From Paenibacillus sp. 1781tsa1 (GTDB lineage Bacteria > Bacillota > Bacilli > Paenibacillales > Paenibacillaceae): a DNA stretch of 64,000 bases. A program made the translations under genes and the position numbers. Of the stretch, positions 28,192 through 36,210 are shown piece by piece (positions within the stretch are counted from its first letter, which is position 1; the number at the start of each line of letters is the position of its first letter). The stretch is taken from NCBI RefSeq assembly GCF_024159265.1, contig NZ_JAMYWY010000001.1, positions 5,704,001 through 5,768,000 on the forward strand. Reading direction: 5' to 3'. The notes under the pieces were generated by a model, which worked only from the letters and a program-made list of their open reading frames with translations, was not told where the DNA came from and did not search any database.

Positions 28192-28220
28192 ACTATAGTT
28201 GTTACAACTATGTTTGTCAA
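28192..28220 (-). promoter_or_regulatory. SigA promoter with palindromic operator
   Basis: TTGACA (28220-28215) and TATAGT (28197-28192) are separated by 17 bp. The inverted repeat TGTAAC...GTTACA and the palindrome AACTATAGTT cover the spacer and -10. A repressor bound here would block the promoter. Confidence 0.75.
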
Positions 28221-28242
28221 CCATACAACTTTCAGTACACGC

Positions 28243-28292
28243 AAAAAAGCCCCTGATATCATGCCCGTGCGAAACGGATACAATTCAGAGGC
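28243..28292 (-). terminator. Displaced original erpA terminator
   Basis: On the minus strand GCCTCTGAAT pairs with ATATCAGGGGC, followed by TTTTTT. It lies just beyond the erpA remnant at 28363, where the erpA terminator must have been before the element inserted. It is now about 17 kb from the intact gene. Confidence 0.7.
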
Positions 28293-28362
28293 TATCTATT
28301 AAAGGGATTGCAAACTGCTAAGTTTAAAACAAGATTGGGAAACCGCTGTACAACTCAGTTTC

Positions 28363-28458
28363 TTAACAATCCTTATCCGGCACACCCGCATCTTCCTTCG
28401 TACGGAAAGAAGATCCACAACCACAAGTAGCTACCGCGTTCGGGTTATGAATGGTGAA
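28363..28458 (-). pseudogene. attL: 3' remnant of erpA
   Basis: This encodes residues 88-118 of ErpA, including the CGC metal-binding motif, without a start or the rest of the gene. The single difference from 45633-45728 (A versus G at 28420/45690) is synonymous, Gly to Gly. Confidence 0.92.
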
Positions 28459-29130
28459 TCTACGCTAGGCTATTCGGAAGGCTTAACGCCCGTCACTACG
28501 CGGTTTCTCGGTTACGACCGGGATTGTGAATCCGCACGACTACTTGTTAATCACGCGCCACTATGACGCATAATCTCGTTAACCGCATTCTACCCTAATA
28601 GAACCGGAGAAGTCAACGCAGTACAAATGAAATTATAAGAGAGCGCGAGTATACGGTAGATAATGAACATTGTATATTTATTTACATGTAAATATATTAC
28701 ATAAAAGTTTTTCCTGTTGATTAACGTTGTTTCTTCCTGATTAACTCTGATCACACATTTTACTGACTTTTAGATTATGCTCGAAAATGGAAAATCGCCA
28801 AATTTGACATTTTACCGTTTTCACTAGTCCGATTATAATTTGGGGTAATTATCCAAATCACAGGAAAATGGAGTTATTCGTTATTATCTTAAGATCCGGT
28901 CAGATTTTGAAGTGATTTCACCTTAATGTCCTATAGGTTTTATATCAAAAATTGCGCGTAATCTACTTTGTAGAAAGCATACTAAATTTACTATAATTAA
29001 GAGGCAGAAAGGGGAAAGTTAAACCAAGCTTTGAAGGGAATGAATACCTAATTCACAGTAAACTTAAATTGTCAACAGTTTTTAGTCGGCTACTAAAAGA
29101 GCTTTTCACTTTATGTTCCCGAAGTTAAAC
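28459..29130. other. Gene-free left arm of the element
   Basis: About 670 bp with no convincing reading frame. It is AT-rich and contains TGATTAAC-like direct repeats near 28719 and 28738, which could be recombinase arm sites or promoter DNA. Nothing else is supported. Confidence 0.5.
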
Positions 29131-29162
29131 TATGTATATACTTTCGAAATGGAGGTGATGAG

Positions 29163-29249
29163 ATGAGCACGTACGAAGCACTTACGATTATGTTGCAGTT
29201 TGGATTAGTCATAATTGGTCTACTTAATTTGACACAAAAAAAGAGGTAG
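29163..29249 (+). CDS. Hol_Tox-type small membrane toxin (type I toxin)
   Basis: The 28-residue peptide starts MSTYEALTIMLQFGLVII, with a single TM helix and a basic tail QKKR. This matches the putative holin-like toxin family found in type I toxin-antitoxin loci of Bacillota and their phages. The ribosome site ATGGAGGTGATGAG is very strong. A terminator hairpin starts at its stop codon, and an antisense promoter faces it from 29322. The peptide was too short for ordinary gene finding. Confidence 0.85.
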   Translation: MSTYEALTIMLQFGLVIIGLLNLTQKKR

Positions 29250-29285
29250 CACCCCCGCCAAGAGCTGCTACCACGATGATTTTTT
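29247..29285 (+). terminator. Toxin terminator in the antisense overlap
   Basis: GGTAGC pairs with GCTACC, overlapping the toxin stop, followed by ATGATTTTTTC. The stem would be part of both toxin mRNA and antisense RNA, the usual pairing start in such loci. Confidence 0.75.
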
Positions 29286-29293
29286 CAATATTT

Positions 29294-29322
29294 ATCATAA
29301 CGCTTATTGTAGATGCCTGCAA
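29294..29322 (-). promoter_or_regulatory. Promoter of the putative antisense antitoxin RNA
   Basis: On the minus strand TTGCAG (29322-29317), a 17-bp spacer and TATGAT (29299-29294) predict a start near 29287. Transcription would run leftward across the terminator and the 3' end of the toxin gene. This is the convergent layout of TxpA/RatA-type loci. Confidence 0.65.
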
Positions 29323-29664
29323 GGTCCACACAGACGCAACTCTCTCTTGAGACTGCGTCTATCCACTACATATACCATGAAGCTAACTTCAGACGATTGT
29401 GCACGGTTTAGATTAATAAACCCCGTAAGATAATTTTGCCGTCTGGATCTAGTTATAACCTGATTTGGTAGTCCGCGGAGGGGTCCTTGGGGTAGTGCCA
29501 TCCTGAACCCGTCACTTCCTCACCTTCCGCATAAATATACAGTTATGTACGATTGTGGATATGTGATCATCAATCCCTCGTACACTCCGTAAACCCGCGC
29601 CACTGCTGCGTTACCTATCCATATGTATAATACCGCGTTATTCATTGCATATACATTTCCAGTC

Positions 29665-29910
29665 TTATACGCATACAAACCGCATAGCCGCGCAGACTAA
29701 TGGCGTATATCGGCCGTAACCTACTGGCAGTTTATGCAGCCGGTCATCCGCGCAGTATGCATCGATTATGCATCGTAAACCCCGTGAGTTTCCGGAGGGG
29801 CCGTCCGCCAGGCGCCCCGTGCAGGTAATGTCGCCCTTTGTCCAGTAATAGGACGTTAAGTACTTCGCCATAAACGCAGAAAAAGCCGCGCCACCGTAGC
29901 GTTTAACCAC
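29665..29910 (-). CDS. Possible small protein at the end of the element operon
   Basis: An 81-residue frame with a GTG start and no clear ribosome site. The sequence AAFSAFMAKYLTSYYWTKGD looks protein-like, but the tail is less convincing. It sits 34 bp after the small HTH gene. Kept at low confidence. Confidence 0.3.
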   Translation of the reverse strand: MVKRYGGAAFSAFMAKYLTSYYWTKGDITCTGRLADGPSGNSRGLRCIIDAYCADDRLHKLPVGYGRYTPLVCAAMRFVCV

Positions 29911-29944
29911 GATGACACGGCCAATTCGTTAATTGTACGTTAGT

Positions 29945-30235
29945 TTACACGCGTCCGACTGCGTCAAAGAACCACGTCATATCATACGCGGATCTCAGGC
30001 GTAATCGATCGCGTGTTGTCCTCCTCCACTCTCGTTCAATTCGCGTCAATACCTTACGTAGCTCCCTATCGAAGTCTTTACGCTTGCGCCACCGATGCAG
30101 CGTACGACGATCTATCCCGATGCTATCCGCAATCTCACCGTAACTCAAGCTGCCATCCACAAGCAACGCAATTGCCCGATAATGGCGCGCATCAAGCTCA
30201 GCGACGGGCCTCCCTTTCTGCTTACTCCTTCTCAT
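29945..30235 (-). CDS. Helix-turn-helix protein, small-terminase-like (1)
   Basis: The 96-residue product has an N-terminal HTH (ALLVDGSLSYGEIADSIGIDRRTLHRWRKR in context, residues about 24-53) followed by a very basic helical segment (RIEREWRRTTRDRLRLR). It overlaps the upstream HTH gene by 14 bp. Small phage proteins of this kind either recognise packaging sites as small terminases or regulate late genes. No large terminase partner is encoded in the element. Confidence 0.7.
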   Translation of the reverse strand: MRRSKQKGRPVAELDARHYRAIALLVDGSLSYGEIADSIGIDRRTLHRWRKRKDFDRELRKVLTRIEREWRRTTRDRLRLRSAYDMTWFFDAVGRV

Positions 30236-30611
30236 GTTGACGCCCCTTTATCGCTTCAATCCGCTGTCTCAACGCCTCGATGTCGGTAGTCTGCGGACTT
30301 GTCTGCGTCTGTACTTCGACTTTATCCGTTAACATGCCGTGTACCTGTAGCGCTAACTTCGCCATGGCCGCGGATTTGTCTTCGAGCGCCATCCGTGTTA
30401 GTGCGCCAACGAGCTCCGGCAGCTCTCCAACGTTATTACGGACAATCTGCCCCTTGAGCTCCGCAATGAACTCCGGATCTTTCTGCCACGCGTAGATAGT
30501 TGAGCGGCTCACTCCTATCTCTTCGGCAATTTTGTCAACGGAAGGACGCTCCGCTTTCGGAAGTGATAAGTGTTGAATGGCCGTGTACTGTCCTGCTGTT
30601 AGAGATCTCAT
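30222..30611 (-). CDS. Helix-turn-helix protein, phBC6A51/small-terminase-like (2)
   Basis: The 129-residue product opens with LTAGQYTAIQHLSLP and an HTH (KIAEEIGVSRSTIYAWQKD), the pattern of phBC6A51-family phage HTH proteins. A central helical region (NNVGELPELVGALTRMALED) and a C-terminal DIEALRQRIEAIKG helix follow, as in small terminase oligomers. The ribosome site AAGAAGGACAT is moderate. It lies 68 bp downstream of the tape-measure gene, the reverse of normal phage order. Confidence 0.75.
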   Translation of the reverse strand: MRSLTAGQYTAIQHLSLPKAERPSVDKIAEEIGVSRSTIYAWQKDPEFIAELKGQIVRNNVGELPELVGALTRMALEDKSAAMAKLALQVHGMLTDKVEVQTQTSPQTTDIEALRQRIEAIKGRQHEKE

Positions 30612-30679
30612 ATGTCCTTCTTCCCCTTTCTCTTCATAACGTACACAACAAAAAGACGAGCCGAAGCCCGCCCGGTGTG

Positions 30680-32140
30680 TTACATCGCCAAATCACGCGC
30701 TAATCTGCCAACGAACGTATCGTAGTCCATCCCGTTCGAGATAGTAACGCTCTGTATAACGATACTTGGCGCAGTTTTACCGCCTGTACCATTGGTGCGA
30801 TAATCACGCGCCTCTTGCGAAGTGAGTACCATTTCATCTTGGTGAAGTCGCGCAGGGTAATTGTTGTATGGGACGCGATCAAGTCCGCCGGAGTAGCCCA
30901 ACGTAGCGTTTGACAGGCCTCCTGATTTCCCTCCGGCTGAACCGACTCCACCAAACTCTTTCACAATTTCGAGCTCCTCGGTTGAGGTAAGCGTTTTGTT
31001 GGCTACGCTTTTTATATCAGTTGAGAAGAACTCCTTAATACCCGCGTTACTCCAGATACCTTCAAGAATAGATGCACCGACCTGGACACCGATCTTAGTC
31101 GCAGCATCAAGAATAGGCTTAGAGGCTTTCAACGCATTGCCCAACGTGTCTACCATCTTACTTGCCATATTCTTGATAATACCCGACCCAGATGAGTCAT
31201 ACCAAGCTTGGAAGTCTGCTGCCAGGGTATCAAAGACGTATTTAATCTTGGCCTCGATATCGGGCAGTGCTTTGAACTCCTCGTTGTTAAAAAAGTTATC
31301 TTGGAGATATGCCGTAGCCTTCTGGACCGCATTAACCGCGCCATTCACGAGCCCACCGAACGCATCCACACCCCAATCTTTAAGTGCGGCAAATTGTGGC
31401 CCCTTCAACCATGCGTTAAACTCCGCTAGAACCGGCTTGAGACTCGTTAGTGCCTCCGTACCCATCTCCCGGAACGCACGGTTAACGCCTCCGATTGCTG
31501 TGCGCCACTGTCCCATTGCAGTCTTAGATTGCGCGTCTATCAAATCGTTTGTAGCTCCGAGTTGGTCCAAGAACTTGTCGAGTTGGTCGAGTTGGTCATT
31601 GAGAGGTAGATTTTTGATCTTATTCAACGCAGAACGAGGCAGCTCGAAACGCTCCACGAGTGACACGGCATCGCCGGAGAAGAATTCCTTTAAGGCATAG
31701 GCTGCACCGGTTATTCCTTGCTCCGGGTCGATCGCTCCCAGACGTTCCGCGAGGTTAGTGGCGCGCTCAAGTTGTCGTAGATCCTTCGTAGTTGGTACGA
31801 AAGACTTACCTACGTCTAGGAAATCGTCCATGGAGTATTGACTTACGTCTGCTCTTTCTCCCAGGTAATTCAAGAATTTATCGACGTTTTGCTCTGCTTC
31901 TTTTCCAAACATTGCGGACAGGGTGATCTCCCGCATCTCGAACTGAGCGGCCGCTTCAATCGTTTTTGAGAGGAATTTGTCTGCGGTGTTTATTGCTGCA
32001 ATCGCGGCTCCAATGCCGGTAACTGCCCCCGCAGCCTTTGCTGCAGATGCTCCGAAACTCAAAAGGCCCGAGCTCATGTTCCGCAGGGGCCGCGTAGCAT
32101 TGTCGATAATACGCATATGTCCTACAATGTCAAAGCTCAA
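30680..32140 (-). CDS. Phage tail tape-measure protein
   Basis: This 486-residue protein is expected to set tail length and is short for its class. It has an N-terminal helical region, a hydrophobic stretch (AAKAAGAVTGIGAAIAAI, about 33-50), and the conserved end GYSGGLDRVPYNNYPARLHQ, which is typical of tape-measure proteins. The TTG start has the strong site GAAGGAGGTG seven bases upstream. It overlaps the upstream small gene by 11 bp and is the longest gene of the element. Confidence 0.88.
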   Translation of the reverse strand: MSFDIVGHMRIIDNATRPLRNMSSGLLSFGASAAKAAGAVTGIGAAIAAINTADKFLSKTIEAAAQFEMREITLSAMFGKEAEQNVDKFLNYLGERADVSQYSMDDFLDVGKSFVPTTKDLRQLERATNLAERLGAIDPEQGITGAAYALKEFFSGDAVSLVERFELPRSALNKIKNLPLNDQLDQLDKFLDQLGATNDLIDAQSKTAMGQWRTAIGGVNRAFREMGTEALTSLKPVLAEFNAWLKGPQFAALKDWGVDAFGGLVNGAVNAVQKATAYLQDNFFNNEEFKALPDIEAKIKYVFDTLAADFQAWYDSSGSGIIKNMASKMVDTLGNALKASKPILDAATKIGVQVGASILEGIWSNAGIKEFFSTDIKSVANKTLTSTEELEIVKEFGGVGSAGGKSGGLSNATLGYSGGLDRVPYNNYPARLHQDEMVLTSQEARDYRTNGTGGKTAPSIVIQSVTISNGMDYDTFVGRLARDLAM

Positions 32141-32450
32141 GTCCGGGCACCTCCTTCATCGCCGCAACTACGCGCGCTCCTGTCTTCACAGTCTTTGCGG
32201 CCTTTGCTTGCGTAAATCCCCGGTCGAAATCAGCTAGGCACCGGTCATATTCAACGAGCGCGCGGCCATACGCTTTGACTTTATGGTCTTTTGAGCGCGC
32301 CAGTCTGCCGGCCGCCATGCGAAACTCCTTAAACTGTCCGGGGAAACGCGCGGTGAACGTCCAGTCTTGCGGTTTTATATACGTAAGTATCTGTTCAATG
32401 AGCGCGAGTGTCTTGTTAACCATTTTAAAATCCAATTGATGCGTATTCAT
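32130..32450 (-). CDS. Small protein directly before the tape-measure gene
   Basis: The 106-residue helical, basic product (SKDHKVKAYGRALVEYDRCL) ends inside the start of the tape-measure gene. In siphophages this place is taken by tail assembly chaperones, so such a role is possible, but no sequence motif confirms it. Confidence 0.65.
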   Translation of the reverse strand: MNTHQLDFKMVNKTLALIEQILTYIKPQDWTFTARFPGQFKEFRMAAGRLARSKDHKVKAYGRALVEYDRCLADFDRGFTQAKAAKTVKTGARVVAAMKEVPGLEL

Positions 32451-32493
32451 ATAATCGCCTCCTTTTTAAAATAGAAAAGAGGCCTTCCGGCCC

Positions 32494-32970
32494 CTACTTG
32501 ATAAGCAGTGATTTAAGTTTCAGATAACGTACTTGGTCATTTGCTGTCTTTGTACTTGTTGCGCGCTGATACAGGCGGCTGAGTGAGTCAAAATCATGTC
32601 TTACGTCTGAAATGTCAACGCCTGAAATATCGACTCCCTCGTTTTTAAATACAACATCTTCGTCACCTTCCAGAATATTAGTTCCGTCTTGAAGCTTGGT
32701 GATCGAGATCGTAGACTGATCTGTAGCCGGTCTCTGTTTAAACAGTACGACTGACCATGAGCCCGGAAATTTCCTATCTATACGAATGGTCTTTCCTGTT
32801 ACAAACGCTCCGCCTCCGTCATCCGAAACCCATACTCCGGAAAGTGGTTCGTCTGGGTCCGGAGAGACTAAAATAACCCTAGACTCTCCGTAGAACTTCG
32901 CGTACTTATACCCCGTCGTGTCGATGTCCGTTACTCCGATACCTTTTCCTGTGACCACTTTTCTACTCAT
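32494..32970 (-). CDS. Beta-rich structural-like protein, unknown
   Basis: The 158-residue product is rich in beta-strand-like sequence (YAKFYGESRVILVSPD, GAFVTGKTIRIDRKFPGSW) and ends in a helical segment. Its place before a chaperone-like gene and the tape measure would fit a tail-tube or tail-tip protein. This is inferred from position only. It overlaps the next upstream gene by 8 bp. Confidence 0.65.
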   Translation of the reverse strand: MSRKVVTGKGIGVTDIDTTGYKYAKFYGESRVILVSPDPDEPLSGVWVSDDGGGAFVTGKTIRIDRKFPGSWSVVLFKQRPATDQSTISITKLQDGTNILEGDEDVVFKNEGVDISGVDISDVRHDFDSLSRLYQRATSTKTANDQVRYLKLKSLLIK

Positions 32971-33415
32971 TAGATGACACCCCTCTTTTAATCTTCGTAA
33001 ATAGCGCGATATTGTCTGGCGTAGGATTGATCTTCGCGTATTGTTCCGCCGCCTTGACGTCAGCCTTTGTTACGGTGCCTTCCGCGAGCTTAGTCCGGAG
33101 TTGGCTGCCGAGTACCCGGTGGTCGATGTGCGCCGTCTTCTCCCCTTCGTAATACTCGAACCGATCACGTATAAGGTGAGCGCGGACAATGTCCTCCGGA
33201 TCGTTCGTTTCCTTTGCGCGCGCATCGAACCGCTCAACGTCCTTTTCGTCAGGCACCGGAACGAAGCTCACTCCGGATTCTTCGCTAAACATCAGCGCAA
33301 CCGTCTCGTTATACTCCCGTTCCATGCGTTTTGCTTGGACAATTTTCTGGGGATTGCCAGGCGCCATCTTGAGCGCCTCGGTTACTGCGCTGTAATTGAT
33401 TGATTGTGTTGTCAT
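32963..33415 (-). CDS. Helical protein of the element, unknown
   Basis: The 150-residue product is charged and helical, with TPR-like spacing in both halves (AKETNDPEDIVRAHLIRD, AEQYAKINPTPDNIALF). The start follows AAGGAGATGG. No family was recognised. Confidence 0.65.
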   Translation of the reverse strand: MTTQSINYSAVTEALKMAPGNPQKIVQAKRMEREYNETVALMFSEESGVSFVPVPDEKDVERFDARAKETNDPEDIVRAHLIRDRFEYYEGEKTAHIDHRVLGSQLRTKLAEGTVTKADVKAAEQYAKINPTPDNIALFTKIKRGVSSNE

Positions 33416-33427
33416 TTTTCCATCTCC

Positions 33428-34048
33428 TTAAATTAGAATTGCTGCGCGTCTCTGGTTATCCAATTGCTGCAAGTCGCGGTCTGTTAGCGTTGCTTGATTA
33501 AATGGACTGGCGGGACTGCTTAGGTCCGGGGATTTGGTGTTATACATGAATCTGCCCCTACCTATCCTTGCATTAAACCCCGCTGGATCAATTGTTCTAA
33601 TCATCTCCCATCGTTCGTCCTCGATCTTTTTAGCGGCTGCGGCGGCCTTCTCATACGCTTGACGGTAAGCTTCTGCAGCTTGGGCGAGCTCATCGATTGC
33701 AGGATTCAGTACCGACTCAAAGTAAACCGGAGCAACGTCAGCGTTCCAAGCGGTCGCCACATCCTCCGGTGTAACCTTCAACCCTTTCGATACCGATGTC
33801 GCCTGGATTTGTGCCTCGATCCGTCGAGCTGCTCGTTGCGCGTCAGATACATTTACGTCAGCTTTATCAATCTCCGCGTCAAGGTCAACTCCATCACGAA
33901 TGGACATCTCCACCAGTTCCGTATATTTTCGCTTAGCCTCTACTACTGCCTCCGTTGCCTGCGCTTGCTTGGTGTACAACTCATCCTGCTTAGCACTGTT
34001 TACCTCGCTTTGTTTTTTGAATTGATCTAACTTATCGAATTTAATCAT
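33428..34048 (-). CDS. Coiled-coil protein of the element, unknown
   Basis: The 206-residue product has a long coiled coil at about 8-90 and another at about 125-150 (AYRQAYEKAAAAAKKIEDE). The C-terminal part is Ser/Pro-rich. The pattern resembles phage scaffold or tail-associated proteins, but nothing decisive is seen. It overlaps the upstream gene by 8 bp. Confidence 0.65.
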   Translation of the reverse strand: MIKFDKLDQFKKQSEVNSAKQDELYTKQAQATEAVVEAKRKYTELVEMSIRDGVDLDAEIDKADVNVSDAQRAARRIEAQIQATSVSKGLKVTPEDVATAWNADVAPVYFESVLNPAIDELAQAAEAYRQAYEKAAAAAKKIEDERWEMIRTIDPAGFNARIGRGRFMYNTKSPDLSSPASPFNQATLTDRDLQQLDNQRRAAILI

Positions 34049-34490
34049 TTGTCATTTCTCCCTGTTCGATTATTTGGATGATACGTTTGAGCCAGCGCAC
34101 AAGCCGACCGCGCCATCCGGTTAACTCCGGTATTGCTGGCGCTTCTACGGAATGGCTCTCCGACGGAAACAGCTCCCGGTAAACATCCGGACTCTCCTTC
34201 ACGATGCGGGAGAGCTGCGCCATGTCTAACGGGTGAACGATCTGAGCGTTAATCTCCGGATCGGCCAGCGCGTGACGGAATATCTCCCGGTCGCTCGTAT
34301 GCAGGTCGAAACCTCCGCCGATCTCAGCAAACTCAACCACCTCTAGCGCAAGCTGCACCGCAAGCACCGGATCAGAGCACGGAACGATTGACGACGTTTG
34401 TAACTGACCGCGCGCATCGTATAGCTGAATATGGAGGAGCTGCGCAATGTCGTCCGCAATTATCCAGTCTGCTAGGATGAGGGGCCTCAT
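34041..34490 (-). CDS. Element protein of unknown function
   Basis: The 149-residue product has mixed alpha/beta content, with DWIIADDIAQLLHIQLYD near the start and a basic amphipathic end (RLVRWLKRIIQIIE). Its start overlaps the stop of the cold-shock-like gene by four bases, so translation is coupled. Confidence 0.6.
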   Translation of the reverse strand: MRPLILADWIIADDIAQLLHIQLYDARGQLQTSSIVPCSDPVLAVQLALEVVEFAEIGGGFDLHTSDREIFRHALADPEINAQIVHPLDMAQLSRIVKESPDVYRELFPSESHSVEAPAIPELTGWRGRLVRWLKRIIQIIEQGEMTND

Positions 34491-34813
34491 TCAAACACCT
34501 TAATAGATACCGCGCATTCCCGGCCCTTCTTGTCCTCTCCCGTTTCGAAGGTAACGCGGGAACCCACCGGCACAATCGCGCTGTCATAGTCGGGACACTC
34601 ACTTATATGAAAGAACAAACGAGACTTCCCGGCATTGATGAAGCCCCATCCGCGCTCGTCATTAAAGTGAGCTACGACGCCGGAACTGCGCTTAACTTTC
34701 GGTTGCTTAGGAGCTTTGGTAGGCGATTTCCCCAGACTCGGCCCGATCAGCGCGTTCACCTCTTCCTGCTCCTCTCCAAAAAGACCGTCCCAAACCCTAT
34801 TTGCGTATCCCAT
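34487..34813 (-). CDS. Cold-shock-domain protein with N-terminal extension
   Basis: The 108-residue product has an unusual 42-residue N-terminal extension with a Lys/Pro linker, then a cold-shock domain with RNP1 GWGFI (55-59) and RNP2 LFFHIS (66-71). It likely binds single-stranded nucleic acid. Host cold-shock proteins are about 66 residues, so the extension is distinctive. It overlaps both neighbours by one and four bases. Confidence 0.8.
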   Translation of the reverse strand: MGYANRVWDGLFGEEQEEVNALIGPSLGKSPTKAPKQPKVKRSSGVVAHFNDERGWGFINAGKSRLFFHISECPDYDSAIVPVGSRVTFETGEDKKGRECAVSIKVFE

Positions 34814-35169
34814 TACTCAACACTCTCCTCTAAATTTTCTTCCGCAGGTTCTACCCACGAGACTTTTTTGTCTGATTTCTTACCGGTCAATCTACTTTCA
34901 AGTAACTGCCGCGCATAGCCGCGTTCCTGCTTCGTAAGTTGGTAACGGCCGAGTACGTTGCAGTGGTAATCGATTGTGTCCGCGTCAAAACAGCGGCGTA
35001 GCACCTTCGTAACGTGTTCAAAAGCTTCCCGCGCTACCTTGGCAAGCGGGTACGCATCGTACGTAAAGAAACGGCGATCGATAACGCTGCCTTCTCCGTC
35101 GACTAAGATTACGAGAACCTTCGTCTTATCCGCGCTTACATACACTTGCTGGTACACGATCATATTCAT
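34813..35169 (-). CDS. Element protein of unknown function
   Basis: The 118-residue product has a beta-rich N-terminal half (YVSADKTKVLVILVDGEGSV), a helical middle and an acidic tail. One-base and four-base overlaps tie it to its neighbours in the operon. No family was recognised. Confidence 0.6.
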   Translation of the reverse strand: MNMIVYQQVYVSADKTKVLVILVDGEGSVIDRRFFTYDAYPLAKVAREAFEHVTKVLRRCFDADTIDYHCNVLGRYQLTKQERGYARQLLESRLTGKKSDKKVSWVEPAEENLEESVE

Positions 35170-35471
35170 TCTGCGGCCTCCTCCTCCGGGCTCTCATGAA
35201 GCTCGTTAAAAAATGCATCCACCGCGCCAGGCACCGTCGACGCAAAGGCTAACGGAAACCTGCCTAACTCGCGGCTATTTTCCGTAGCGTGAAAGTAACC
35301 ACTCCACAACGAAGACACGGCGCTTTCGAACGGCGTCATATCGGTGATAATCGGTTCTTTAGCGGTGTAGGTAACCCATCCGTCACCCGCCGTAATGACA
35401 ACGGTATCGATTCCGTCCTCTTGCGTATGTTTAATTTTGGTGCATAACACGCGCTTAGTATCTTCGCTCAT
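35166..35471 (-). CDS. Element protein of unknown function
   Basis: The 101-residue acidic product begins MSEDTKRVLCTKIKHT, with beta-strand-like segments TVVITAGDGWVTYTAK. It is the first gene of the tightly overlapping run that ends in the tape measure. No family was recognised. The 156 bp upstream of it hold no gene and may contain the operon promoter. Confidence 0.6.
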   Translation of the reverse strand: MSEDTKRVLCTKIKHTQEDGIDTVVITAGDGWVTYTAKEPIITDMTPFESAVSSLWSGYFHATENSRELGRFPLAFASTVPGAVDAFFNELHESPEEEAAE

Positions 35472-35627
35472 TCCGTTCCCTACCTCCCGTTAATTACGTG
35501 CACAATCTGTCCGCTATTGCGTGTCTTATGCGTGATTTAAGCGCACCAAAAAGAAGCCGAGGGTCATAGTTCCTCCGCTTGTTCCATGCGCTATTTCCGC
35601 GCTATTCTTCCATATTGCGTACCACTA

Positions 35628-35840
35628 CTATTCGCTGACATTTACGCCGAGCAGCCGCCTGATTGACCTTTTCCTAGCGGATGGTACTTGGTATTGAATA
35701 CCTGTAACTTTGCCCTCGCGCTCATACGTTGCCATGACGATAAAGTCAGAGTAGCTACGCTCTATTCGGCGCCATACGTCCTCACTTTCTGTATACGCGG
35801 CTAGGTTGTCGCTGTCTAATCGCCAGATTGCGTTCTCCAT
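35628..35840 (-). CDS. Small element protein, unknown
   Basis: The 70-residue product starts at the ATG nine bases after AGGAAG; a longer GTG-initiated frame overlaps this site and is less likely. The sequence is WRRIERSYSDFIVMATYER with a basic end (RKRSIRRLLG). Unknown. Confidence 0.55.
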   Translation of the reverse strand: MENAIWRLDSDNLAAYTESEDVWRRIERSYSDFIVMATYEREGKVTGIQYQVPSARKRSIRRLLGVNVSE

Positions 35841-35906
35841 ATCGTTCACTTCCTAAAATTAACGTTTTAAAGCGTGAAAGTCAGTGTGCAAAATAATAAG
35901 CGCCTT

Positions 35907-36131
35907 TTACAGCGCCAATTTGTCGGACTCCCTCGCTCTCTGAATAGCTGTTAGAACGTCTTCGCCTGTGCCGAACTTCTGTGCAATTTTAATCCGCATG
36001 TCTCGCGAAACATTACGGCGTCCGTTCTCCACATCGCTCACACACGATTGGCTGACGTTTAATACTTCGGCAAATTGCGCCTGCGTCATGCCGGCCATTA
36101 CCCGGATACCGCGTACTCCTGATCCGTCCAT
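35907..36131 (-). CDS. Xre-family HTH regulator of the element
   Basis: The 74-residue product is almost entirely a Cro/CI-type HTH: MTQAQFAEVLNVSQSCVSD, then VENGRRNVS. The ribosome site TAAGGAGGTATG is strong. Its place between the replication-type and structural-like genes suggests it times late expression. Confidence 0.82.
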   Translation of the reverse strand: MDGSGVRGIRVMAGMTQAQFAEVLNVSQSCVSDVENGRRNVSRDMRIKIAQKFGTGEDVLTAIQRARESDKLAL

Positions 36132-36210
36132 ATCACATACCTCCTTAGCTCATTTGGATTAACGCATACGTCCGAAATAATTAATCGGGAAACTTCGTCC
36201 CCTTCCCTAC

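Noticed and set aside
29304..29501. 65-residue minus-strand frame near the toxin
   Set aside because: Poor ribosome site and unlikely composition; overlaps the antisense promoter.
30996..31700. 234-residue plus-strand frame inside the tape-measure gene
   Set aside because: Antisense shadow of the tape-measure gene, which has a strong start and typical C-terminus.
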